DNA of 64,000 nt, from positions 3,379,501-3,443,500 of the forward strand of contig NC_079368.1 in assembly GCF_021018895.1 (NCBI RefSeq). The letters run 5' to 3'. The notes below the pieces were generated by a model that was not told the origin of the DNA, did not search any database, and worked only from the letters and a program-made list of their open reading frames with translations. Below, piece after piece: positions 49,503-61,165 of the stretch. Source of the stretch: Seriola aureovittata (lineage: Eukaryota > Chordata > Actinopteri > Carangiformes > Carangidae). A program made the position numbers and the translations under genes. Numbering within the stretch: the first letter of the stretch is position 1; each line of letters starts with the position of its first letter.

Positions 49503-51329
49503 CTGTAGAGACACAACAAATGCAGCAGTTAACCCTGATCCCTACTGCGTAGCCACTATTAGCAAACACAGAGAAGTGACTCACAGAGTCAAGGTTTCAC
49601 AGGAATTTAGCCACATAAACAGTCTGTCTGAGCTTTTTATCGGCGAGGCCTCTTCATGCTACCAGTCAAGTAGATTACACCACTACAGCAGTGAGTAAGA
49701 GGCGATTTTAGTGTTGGTGTCCTGAATCACTCTGTAACAGCCGTCTCTCACCAAGGTAACAACGTGTTCTTATATAGTGACTGCAGGACTGGGAAACAGC
49801 TTGGGAGCTACAGCTTGCCTCCCCTGCACAGCTGATAGGCCCCATAGGGGACTGTTACATTGCATGTGCCAGCCATAAAGCCAGGAAATAAATTGAAGCA
49901 CGTACACATGAGGCAGTGAGGAACTGGCATGGTGTGCAGAACATGTATGTGGCAGACTGTCTCCAGTTTATAAAATTTACTGCCCTCTCTCACATGTAAT
50001 TCTCCTCACATGATGCTGTCAGGTTTTATCTAAAGAGATTTAATAGGTATGTCGTCCAATGTATCTTATGAAACCATGAGTGATTTTTCAGCATTGGTGG
50101 AAACAAAATGCCACACCCTGCACTGCTACAGGACCATACCTAGAACCATACTGAAACTAAAAACCTATTCTAGAGTGCTGCAGAAAAAAGGCTGAATGTA
50201 CCACATGCGAAGGGGGAAACAGCCTTGAATTTCTGTCATCAGCTCATGAACAATAGTTGAAGCTCTTTGCCTCTGAAGTCACAAGGCCAGACCTTTTTCT
50301 ACAACACTTCTCAGCATACAGTAGAACCAGTCTACACTATTACCCCTATACTGTACGATGCATGCGGTATATCTGGGTCTTTACACAGGCTGTACGGGAT
50401 CCAAGTGATAGGTGAGGGCTAAATTTGAAAGTTTCAAAGTATACGTGTACTCCATATCATATAGCGATTATTTTTGCAGATATTGCGATTTCAGTTGCAG
50501 TTCATTTTCACTGAAAAAATCTAAAAATGCTGATGATGTTATTTTTGTTGGGTCTTGTACCAAACAAACATGTTCCTTTACGTCTGGAGAATATGATCAG
50601 TAAGCCACACCACATTGCTTAATGGTGCCAACAATGCACAACAATGTTGTGACACATTTTACCTATAAATCGCAGCTCCTGCAATTTGGATATTGCACTT
50701 GGCCATATTGCAATTTTGATTATATTTTGATTAATTGTGCAGCCTTGAGCGAAACTGTTATAAAAAAAGGGAAAAAAAAGGGGCATGAGTTTTGATTCTG
50801 TCTTTCTGTAGGTACTGGTTATATCTGTGTGGGCAGTTTTGTTATTTAGCTTCAGTTCCAACTATTGCTGCTAACTTAGTAACATTGTTGCTAAATTTGC
50901 AGACTTCATGAGATTATTAATTGCTTTTTTTTCTATAAAAAGAGCCTAGCAACAAATCTAGTGGCTTTTTGGCCAGACCTTAATTCAGGGATCAAGTCAG
51001 TTTGGCCTCAGGCCAATTTTTTTCTAAACCATTAGATGATGGGCCAGAAAATAATCAAAGACTAATTTAAGAAATTCCTTGATAAAAATGCAACTGCAAT
51101 ATGCTTTGTCACTGTTCACATGTGTGGCGCTGTGGCCCACAGTCACATATTACACGATTGACTGATTTACTGAACTTGTGTTATTTTTTTCATATAACAC
51201 ATTGTATGGCCGCCATATCTGTCAAAGAAGCAACAAAACCCTTGGAACTTCCTGTCACAACCTTTCAGAATGAATCTCAAAATTGCTGCAAAAAAATCTT
51301 TTATTTTGTTGTCAACACTGCGAAGAGGG

Positions 51330-51517
51330 GGGCGCCCCGGGGGCTCACCAGTAGAGCACGTACCACAAAGGCTTTATCCTAACTGCAGTGGCCTGGGTTC
51401 GAATCCAACCCGCAGCCCTTTGCTCCCTATCATCCCCCCTCTCTCTCCTTGACTTTCCTGTCTCTCTCTCACTGCAACTATCAGATTAAAGGCAAAAAAA
51501 TGTAAAAAAAAAAAATA
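51330..51517 (+). mobile_element. tRNA-derived SINE
   Basis: The head is tRNA-like: an A-box-like segment (gggctcaccagtagagc) and a B box (GGTTCGAATCC at 51396-51406) at the usual spacing. It is followed by a pyrimidine-rich body (ccccctctctctcc) and an A-rich tail (aaaggcaaaaaaatgtaaaaaaa). It lies antisense to nsmf. This structure is typical of tRNA-derived SINEs abundant in percomorph fish. Confidence 0.85.
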
Positions 51518-52339
51518 AACAAAGTTTCAAATCCCTAAGAGGAAGTGATTCTATGGGATAGAAGAAGATATAAAAATGACGCATTACAAGCAGTGCCAAT
51601 GGTAAGACATACACTTCCTATCTCCTAAGGGAGCACGGTCATGATTGCTTGTTCATGCATAACAACAATACAATACAACACTATATAGTAGGAATTTATG
51701 CGTGCTCGTTTTTATCACGTTCACTTTTCCCATTGGAATGAAGGGACTCAGGCCTGCTGCTGGTCTCCTAAAGGAGCGGGGAGGAGGAGAAACCCTTGTG
51801 ACACAGTTACAGTAAATTACTGTAAGTACACCGTGTCCTTTCTCAACCGTCAGCGCGGTGCAGCCTGCGGCCCGATACATGACTGTGTCCGTCATTCACT
51901 TTCAACATGGATAAAAGTATAATAATCATTCATCAGCTGGGGGGAGATTCTCTCTTTGGACATTATAGCTAAATGTGGGACTGTCAGTCTGATTTTGTAA
52001 GTTTAAAAAAAATTTGGCCCGTGGGCCACCTGTTGCCATCAACTGCCACAATTCATCTATCTTGAAGAGGGTCGCTAATATCTCTTAGCTGAAATTGCTC
52101 CCATGCAGCAGCAGCAGTGTTTTCTCTTGGCTGACTGTGTTCAGTGAACAGTGGAGGGCAGCAGCACGCTAAGTCAACCTGTCATCAGCCAGACAGAAAT
52201 GTGAAAGGCTTGTCAATGTGCGTAACTAACGGCCAATTATTGATTCTCATTGTTTGTTTGGGGAACGCCTTCTCCTATTTTATTATGCCTCTGCGCCGGC
52301 AACAGCCCGAGCCGGAGCCATATTTTTCTTGGGTTATCC

Positions 52340-53035
52340 ATCCGCCCCATTGTCATGGACGCAATATCTTATCTTGACGGAACTTCTTCAAATTTGGTAG
52401 AAACATTCACAAAGACTCAAGTGTGAACTGGCTGGATTTTGATGGTCAAAGGTCAAGGTCGTGGTAACCTCACGAAACATGTTTTTGGTCTCATGAATGC
52501 GATTTCTCAGTAACGCTTAAGGAACTTATTCAAATTTGGCACAAACATTCATTAGGACTGATTAGATGGTGGATTGGTGGTCCAAGGTCAAAGGTCATCG
52601 GTCAAGGTCAAGGTGACCTAACAAAATACAGTTTTGGCCTATTGAATGTGGTATGTCATGGCCACCTTGAGGAAATTTGTTTAGATTGGCACAAACATTC
52701 ACAAACTTGGACTCAAAGATGAGCTGATGTTCAAGCTCACTGTGTTCTCATGTTCTTCTGAATGCAATATATCAGGAATGACCAGAGGGAAGTTCATCAC
52801 TTCTGTCTCCCTGTGACCTCAAAAAAAAAACATTTTTGGCCATAACTCACAAATTCACACACTGATTATGACACTATTTAACTCAAACATCTATAAGGAC
52901 AAAATTAAGTGATAACATTTTATATCCAAATGGTCAAAGATCAACTTCACTGTGACATCGCAATGCAAAGCACTTCAGGTGATTATTCAACACTGTAACT
53001 CAGGAAGAGGAGATTGTGACCATATTTCCTCTTGG
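52340..53035 (+). repeat. Second copy of the AGGTCA-bearing dispersed repeat
   Basis: Four or so degraded monomers with the same block order as 32300-32740: 'ttcttcaaatttggtagaaacattcac', 'ggtcaaaggtcaaggtc', 'cctcacgaaaca', 'ataactcacaaattcacacactgattatgaca'. The palindrome register appears at 52456, 52605 and 52942. Confidence 0.85.
52605..52619 (+). promoter_or_regulatory. Perfect inverted palindrome AGGTCA-agg-TGACCT (ERE consensus)
   Basis: The second exact full-palindrome ERE in the window. It sits at the homologous position of the same repeat family as the one at 32602, with a different 3-bp spacer. A DR1 (AGGTCA A AGGTCA) lies 20 bp to its left. Confidence 0.5.
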
Positions 53036-53291
53036 TAACTTGGCTGGTTACCGGGGTAAACAACCACAAGGCAGTAATTCTGGTTTTAATTTTGTTTGTG
53101 TTCTCAGTGATTTAACTTGACAATTTTTCTATTCATGACATCTCAGTTCCACAGTCTATACAACAGCCGACATTAAGTTTTTGAAATTAGAGGTAAATTG
53201 TTCTGTAGTGTGAAAAAAGATTATTTTATAGTCATATACACATTTCTCCAGCTGAAATACCCACACTGTTACACGTCATAAAAGATGTGGG

Positions 53292-53292
<1 letters not shown>

Positions 53293-53333
<41 letters not shown>

Positions 53334-53486
53334 CTATAGAGAAACAGTAAAGCCTGTAATCATAATCACTTTCCTCCCACTCACTACAACGTGGCATTCT
53401 TGCCATCTGCACACACAGATACGCAGACAGACTCACACATCCTCAGAGTCTGCAAGTGTGACAGCATGCAGAAAAATAAATAGGCT

Positions 53487-53543
<57 letters not shown>
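53293..53543. repeat. (CA)n, then (AT)n(AC)n microsatellites
   Basis: CA at 53293-53331, then AT at about 53491-53522 directly followed by AC to 53543. Confidence 0.96.
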
Positions 53544-53545
<2 letters not shown>

Positions 53546-54608
53546 ATGCTTATACATGCACACAGGGTAAATCTCAGGGGGGCTGCGGTGAAATGGAATT
53601 ACTGTGTTGTTGCTGTACCCTATATCCCTTCCTGCTACGACACTGTAAGTAATTAAATATGAGGCGGCACGTGCAGCCAGCAGCTCTCCCTGTGAAAACT
53701 TCCCTCCCAGCTCGGATGATGGGAGAGGAGGAGGGAGGGCACCAGAAAGAAAATGCTGTCATCTCTGATATGTCTGACTCCAGTGAACTCCTTCCAATAA
53801 AAATTCCATATATGGCGCTGAGATAAAACCATCTCAGATATAAATGTGTGTGTGTGTGTGTCTAGGTTCTATATATGGCAATATGGCAACATTGCAGTCG
53901 GCCTACATGTGACCAAACATTAATTTTGCAAATTTTTATTGCCCATAATCTTTCAGTTTTATAAATGGTGAAAGGTAATTATCTGCCTTAAAGTCCCATC
54001 CCAAGTCTCAGGTTAGGCTTCTATTCAGTTTTGCCATTACACCAGACCAGTATTTTACCATGACAGAGCTAACTGCTAACATGCTAACATGCCAGTGCTA
54101 TTTAGTCACAACAGCTCTCTGAGCTTCCGTCTATTGTCTCTGTACAGTGCTGTTTATTTTGTTTTGTTCAATAACACTTATGGAAACTTATCGAATTGGA
54201 AGAATAAAGCTCTTAGTTCGTTAATCTAGTTGATCAATAACACACACCGACCAGAACACAGCTAAAATTCAAGTGAGTATTAGACATAGCTTCATTAGAC
54301 AGACAGAAATGTGTCTCCCAATGAATGCTAATGCTAACATGTTAGATGCATTAGCTTTAAAAGGTGATAATATGTCAGTATTGTGTTTACTGCTCGTTTT
54401 GCCCCCCCCCCCCAAAATAATTACTATAGGCTACACAAGAGGACCTAAAGTGCACTCTTTGATTTTGTTATGACTCCATTAGCTAAATTACACCTTTTAA
54501 CATTTCCCCAAACGATACCATTTGCAATCAGCATCAGTTGGGAAGAAATTTGGAGAAGCTGTGTCACTGTAGTACAGAAGCCAAGAAAGGCAATACTCCA
54601 ATTCTAAC

Positions 54609-54960
54609 TGAGCTTTGTTTCCTCAAGATAACAGGATGAATATTCCGTTATCTTGAGATAATGGTGCATTGTTTTGTCCAGATAACGGAATAATTATATG
54701 ATTATCTCGAAATGATCTCGAGATAATCATATATATATCATATATAATAATAATAATTATCAACAGACCTTTGTTTTTCGAGAATTATCTTGGTACCGCA
54801 AGATTATCTCCAAATAACAGCGTTATCAGATCATTTTAAGAGATCATGGAATAACTGTCCCGTTATCTCGAGATAATGACATAATTATTCCTTTATCTCA
54901 AGGTAACACCGTTATCGGATAACGGAGCTTTGATTTTCTGGAGATAACTAATAACCAATG
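54609..54960. repeat. Cluster of TTATCTCGAGATAA-type palindromes
   Basis: About 350 bp with more than a dozen GATAA/TTATC words, several joined as near-perfect palindromes (for example around 54713-54728 and 54861-54877). A block 'gagctttgttttctcgagataac' recurs in varied form at 54609, 54768 and 54925, suggesting a tandem unit of about 158 bp. Confidence 0.75.
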
Positions 54961-56427
54961 ATGTCTTGACAGTGAACAATACCCGGGTCCTGGAACTGCA
55001 TCAGTAAACTGATATAGAGCCATTGTTGATATTATTGGTTACAGTGGTCATTCAAAAAAACCTTTTGTTGCCACAGTAAAAAAAAAGAATCGACCCTGAA
55101 TGAATTTCATCTCAGCCCACACTCATTGTCTGACGATATTCATCACAGCAGTCACCTGTTTAAACGCATTCATTCATTTTACCTCAGAGGTTTCTGCAAC
55201 ACAAAAACACACATCGCTTCTGTGTCACAGAGCTGTAGAGTTTTAACACATTAAATACACACCACAGTGGGACTCTGCTGACCTCATCCAGCTGTGCCTC
55301 AATTTGCTGTTGCCCCATGCAGCTGCTGTGCCAGCAGCTTTGCTCTATGCTTCTGGAGCTTTATTTTTTTTCTCTGCCGCATGTTTTCATCCATGTGACG
55401 TGAGGAGGAAGAAGTATAAACACGGTGACACGGGGGAGATGTGTTTATAAGACAAAAAAGCAAAAAACAAAAGTAAGGATGGAGTGGGAAGTGGGATGAA
55501 GGAGGGAGGCAGAATAAGATAACAAGACATAATGAATAAAGAGTGAAGAGGGGACAGATAGGAGACAGATGATCCAGAAACTAGGTGGTATTATGCTCTT
55601 ATGTGTTCGTCATATGTCAAGCTTCTCCTCCTTCCTTCTCTCTGTGTGTGAGGCAGTGGGATGACTATAGTATGTGTCAGGCACGTAGAAGCGGTGTAGT
55701 GTGTGGGGTAGTGTAGTGTGCCTGGGGGAAAGATTCGCTCCTAATTGCACAGCCACAGAGCTGGAGAAGCAAAAAGAAGAGCCACAGTAGCACAGATACA
55801 AGAATAAAGGTAGTTTGATGGAGTGGCTGTGCGTTGTCTGTGTGTGCTGGAGTGTGGTCTCTGTGTGTCAAAGTACATGCAGTACATGCTGAGCGCTGTG
55901 TAAATGCATGGTTTGCCTCATCTGCGTGTGCATTTTTTTGTTGACATGTGTGTTGGACTAAAATTACATGTGCAGCAAGCATCGTCCTGTTTTCCCTCCA
56001 TAGTGTTCACACTGTGTATGTGTTACTGTATTCCTATGACAAGATGTCCCTGTGGTCACGTAGTCACGCTGACTCTCTTGTGACTTCTTTGAGGTTCAAC
56101 CAATCATGTTACAGCTCAGATCCTCACACTGACCTCCCTCTGCTCCCTTTCCCCCGAACCCTCTCCAGTGCGATCTTGTGCTCCTGCTTCCCTCCCTCCC
56201 TTCGTTCCCTCTGGCCTGCCTCCTTCTCTTCCCCACTACTCCTCCTCTTTGACATTTCCTACTCATCCTTATCTTTACATTTTCCCTTTTATTCTTTATC
56301 TGTCTTCCTCATTCTTTATCGATGTGTATGTGTATCAGGCTGTTTAAAAAGGGGCTTCAGTCCTCCTGGTGTGGCGGCATCGGGGAGTCCGAACGGGAAA
56401 ACGAATTGGATCTGGCCGAAGGCCTGA

Positions 56428-56754
56428 GCGCAACAACAACAAAGTTCCTTGCTCACACGGTTCCAAAGCAAGGTAATTAAACAACTGATTGATGCTGTGA
56501 AGGAAGCAGAAATGTGGTAATCTTATGGCACTGCAACAAGTCTGACTGATGAGCTGCTTGATGACCTTTGACCCGAATCAGCAAACTTCCAGCATTTCTC
56601 CCCGTGTTGAATCTCACCAGGCTGGAACAACATTAAAGGCTACTGCAGGACACCAATAGATTCTAGTGAAGTTCTGACAAATGAACTAGTCCCAGGTCGA
56701 CTGGCAGCTCTTTCAGCGATCAACTCAGATGAAAAAGACGAGGACGAGAGCTAA
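56428..56754 (+). pseudogene. Decayed reading frame of unknown origin
   Basis: One frame runs from 56428 to a TAA at 56752-56754 with three internal stops (56518, 56569, 56608). The final 48 codons are open and end in an acidic tail (INSDEKDEDES). The first part reads SLLTRFQSKVIKQLIDAVKE. The codon pattern looks protein-like, but I do not recognise the family. It could be a transposon remnant, a processed pseudogene or chance. Confidence 0.3.
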
Positions 56755-59700
56755 GTTTGAAAGAAACTTCAAAACTATTTGTGTACATCGGTTTCTCCGG
56801 GCAGAGCATGTGGGCATTTTGATGTCCACTAAAAAGAATGTATAAGACCTAAATTACACAACTTAGATACAACACTGCTGAGTTTCTATTGCGTTTGCTT
56901 ATGTACTTTAATTTTGTTCAGTGCTACAGTGTATAATCTAATCGTGATATTCTTTGACTGCAAATATGTATTCATTGTATAAAACAACAGTACACTCAAG
57001 TTATAAAATCCTTTCAGTTAAAAAATAATTTCCCACAAGGAAAATACATTTTGTCTCACAGAATCTGAGTCAGCAGTTGATCTGTTCTGCTATTGTCATG
57101 TTGTGTCAAGTATTTTGCCTTTATTTTGTTTTGGTTTCTTATTTGTTTATTTTACCCTTTAATATCTTATTTAGGTTGTCAAGCCTGATTAATTTTCACT
57201 TCGAGTGATCTGTGTTTATTGTTTTGTCTTCTGATTTATTTATGTCATGTTTTTGGTCAATAAAAAAAAAAAAACACTTGGGGATTGAGGGACAAGCTGT
57301 AAATACATTTACATATCCAGGAGACAGAACTACATTAGCCTTCTTTTAGAGTTGTGTTTGGCAAACGTAAGTCCAACATTCACTCTCCTGTCAGTTTTTG
57401 TTTTGGCTACTGAGAGGAACATCTGGCTCTTTAGCTGCTAACTGTTGCTAAAAGCTAAAACAATGAAACAAAAGAGATTGAAACACTAAAAGGGGAGATG
57501 TAGTTTTGTCACTTTAAGTGGCACCTAATCATATTACATGTAGTTTTCTGACTTCTAATTAATATCAAAATTTTGATTAGTGCAGCTTTATTATCAAGGG
57601 GCAATGACCGGAGACATTGTGCATAATTCTGTATGTGGAGCAGACTGGTGTGTGGGTTCTCTACAGACAGTGCTACAGGTGTGTATAGTGCTGGTTGCTG
57701 CTGTCAAGGCCATAAAGTGCTGCACGATGAATGCTTATTTGCAATTCATGTTGTTAATGGTGTGCATAACCCTTTTGTTTTAATGTTTTATTATTCATGT
57801 CACACTTCAAGCTACAGTTGTATTAAATTGTGTACTGCAACTTAACCTATGGCTATGTGTAATGCACTGTGGTTCATGAACATCCATTTCAAGGATCAGG
57901 GCCTCTCAGCCACCACTGCTCCAACTCCATCCATCACACTGCTGCCTTCAGATGGAGAATTTCTTTAAAACATTATTCGGCAGGTAAATGTAGCCCTGAA
58001 AAGTGCAAAGAAATCTAAACTTGATTGGATGGTTTCGGGAGCTGCAGGAGGCGGAGACATCAATCACACCCAACGTGGATGACAGTGATGGGCTGAAATT
58101 CAATATAAAGACAATACCGGCCCAAATGTATAATCTAAGTAATATATTACAGTAACTGATGCGGCAGTCATTTCTCTTAGAAGTGAGGCTGTGTCATTAT
58201 AAAAGTCTGTGACCGAACACTTCACCGTGGCTGTAAGGTGAGCGCAGCCTCCACGACCGGCTCCAGCTGATGGAGGAGGTTTGTTAAAGTCTTGACCCCG
58301 CTGTGCCCTGCATGTTCCATCCGCTGGCTGGGAGGTGATGAGCGATACGCAACATAATTAATCAGATCAATGAGGGGAACACCCGGCCATCTTAACTGCT
58401 CACCTGCCTGCCTCTATCATCAACAGGGCATCATTATATCCCAGAGAGTTCTGTGTTATTAAAGCCTACAAAGGTAAAAGTGTCCAGGACAGGAGAGGAA
58501 AAGGAAAGGGTGGATATAAGATTAAATAAAGGATATAATAATGTATGTAATGTATGTAAGAATCTGTAATTGCAGATTCTTTACAGGACATGAATATAGA
58601 GTACGTACTGTTGAATCTCACTTATCTACAGGCTATAGATCTGTAGTTGCAAAATTGAGAAGCAGCACTCCTCCTCCGGCCATGATTAAGGTGATTAAGG
58701 AGAAGTGTAAAATGAGTCTCATTTCCTTTTATATTATACATGCTATGATGACTTGAGAGTCCATCTTCCACACAACTGCTCAACAAAACTCTAAAATACG
58801 CAGGTGTACAGGAGATGAAACGTTGGAATGGCTGCTCAGTTTTAATATGTGCACTTTGCCTGCAAAAGGAGTGACAACAGCTGACATTCTGACTGGCTTT
58901 CATTGGTCACTGGACTTTCATTCCTGACCCTTCAACTGACAGTTAAACTGCTTTCAGTGGTTAAATGCTAATTTACATTTCAACTGCCTTCATTTCTTTG
59001 AGCTTTAAGTTACATTTACAGCAAGGTTGTAGCTTGTGGTGTTGTTGTCTGTTTTTAGACTGTTCTTGTGTATATTTTTAGCTAATTGTAGGATATTATC
59101 AATTGTGTTGTGTGTTTTGTGTTGTTTTTGCTATTGATTGTTTTAATTTCGTTTCACATATAAAAACCCAACTAGGGACAGGAGTCGAGAATTAACAGCA
59201 GCTATAAACTCTTTGTGCAACACATTAGTTTCATATCCTGTTTTGAAACTATGTTATTGTCCCTTTTAAAATAAATAAATTAACTAAACTTAAAAAAAAC
59301 TACATTTCACCTTTTTCCAGCTCTCACTTTTTGGCTGGACCTCAACAGCAGGGCCAGTCCTATAATCATGACTGTCCATGATTGACTGACTGACTGACTG
59401 ATCATATTTTCACCATTGGTCAGCTGAATGCCATGCGACGAGTTGGAGTTTCCCCATTGGCCATTACTCTTTCAAAATGATTTGGAGCAAACAGTTTCCA
59501 TTAAGGGGGTGTTTGTTGCCAACATAGTGCAATTGATTTTTTTCAAACAAGACCAGGTATAAACCTGGTATATGGCTGGACTGTGTATGAGTGCCAACCA
59601 CTGGCTTACAGCAACACCTCTTGTTACAGGCAGTCACCCTGGTTTCCATGGCTGCTCGGGAACTGCAGGAGAGCGGAGTGGCGCTTCCAATTCACTGAGC

Positions 59701-60599
59701 CTCGCCTCCATTACATGTATCATTAGTACTAGAGGAGACAGAGGAATAACTGAACATTAGACACAGAGGAGAGAGAGCAGGAGAGAGGGAGGGAGAGAGA
59801 GAAGTCATCTGTGACAAGCAGATCTGAATAGCATCTAAACAACACAAACGCCAGCAACCGGAAATGAGATGATACACTTACTGCAGCACAGCAATAAAAG
59901 GCCTGTTCAGAAATAAATCGTTTCTGTCCACTGAGGGCTTTTAATTTGAGACGGTTAAATGAAGTGTTTTTGTGATTGATTTTTTTGATTTTATTCCTAG
60001 TTCACATCTGCGGAGTAAATAGACAATGATCTACTGCGCATATAGGGAATGCTTCCTCCAAGCTGACTCCAAACAGAGTATAAACGAAAACAGCTTCCCG
60101 TCTAGCTGTCTATACTCACAGACACAGACAACACCAGTTTGGTCTGTGTTATCTTTGTGTGTGTCTGTTCTGTTGCTACCTGTCCCACTGCACACTAGGA
60201 GGGTTGGCTTCATTAAGAGACACTTGTTCCACTACACTCCAGTGACAACAAAGGCCGTGAGTCAGGCAATTACCCATATCTCCCAAGAGAGGGTAAGAGG
60301 GTTCATCAATGGGCACTGGGGGAAAAAAAACACATGTAAAGTATCTCATCTAAGGAGACAAGAGGCAGGCTACTCGCTCACACAGAAGCAGCATCAGGGT
60401 CTGATGTGTGAGACCCTTACGATGGTTCGACCACATAGTGGGCTGACATTGGCTTTTATTAAAGGCAAGACCAACTGGACTTCAAGACACGAGAAACTTG
60501 ATGCAACATACTAAATACTAGATTAATCATGAAGACATGACATATGACATATATGCACACATGTGTATACATACACTTAATCATCACAGTATAACACCA

Positions 60600-61165
60600 A
60601 GTCAGTGAAACTTCAGGGATATCAATCTGTCCATTTAGGAAGCACAAGTTAATGTGAATCAGTTTCACCTGCTTTGGTTGCAGGTGAAAGTGACAACAGG
60701 TGCAATGGAGAGGCCAAAGCAAGACAACCCCCAAGAAGGGAATGGTTTTACATGTGGGCGCCACGGACAGTTGCTCTCTCCTGATCCTTCCTGACTGATT
60801 CTTCTCTAGTTTTGTGTTTTGCTGGTGTCCGTGTCACTACTGGTGGCATGAGGCGGTACCTGCAGCCCAATCAGGTTGCACAGGTAGTCAAGCTCCTCCA
60901 GGATGATACATCCATACATGCGGTCGCAAGAAGGTTTGCTGTGTCTCCCGGCACAGTCTCAAGAGCATGGAGGAGATACCAGGAGACCGGCCGTTACACG
61001 AAACTGGACAGGGCCGTAACAGGGCATCAACCCAGCAGCAGGACCGGTACCTGCTCCTTTGTGCCAGGAGGAACAGGAGGCGCACTGCCAGAGCCCTACA
61101 ACCTGACCTCCAGCAGGATACTGTTGTAGACACCCTACACGGCCATCCACCACCTTGAAATATCA
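60600..61165 (+). mobile_element. Truncated Tc1-like transposon
   Basis: The left flank ('cagtgaaact', 'ctgtccatttaggaagcac', 'gacaacaggtgcaatggag') and the coding part match what I recall of a Tc1-like element widespread in fish. The right half of the element, including the catalytic domain and 3' inverted repeat, is gone. The sequence breaks off after about 61120. Confidence 0.8.
60848..61120 (+). pseudogene. Tc1-like transposase remnant, N-terminal DNA-binding part
   Basis: Starts MRRYLQPNQVAQVVKLLQ and continues with a helix-turn-helix segment ([20 protein letters not shown]), as in Tc1/mariner transposases. At about 61000 the frame shifts: the next expected segment ([19 protein letters not shown]) is read in another frame. 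The downstream DDE catalytic domain is absent. It cannot encode an active enzyme. Confidence 0.85.

Noticed and set aside
51396..51406. GGTTCGAATCC considered as part of a tRNA gene
   Set aside because: It is a B box within a SINE head. The cloverleaf stems do not close, and a pyrimidine-rich body with an A-rich tail follows.
52280..52325. GC-rich patch with a minus-strand ATGGCTCCGG start, considered as nsmf exon 1
   Set aside because: It stops after about a dozen codons, lacks the Met-Gly myristoylation start and has no donor in the required phase. It lies at the edge of the dispersed repeat.
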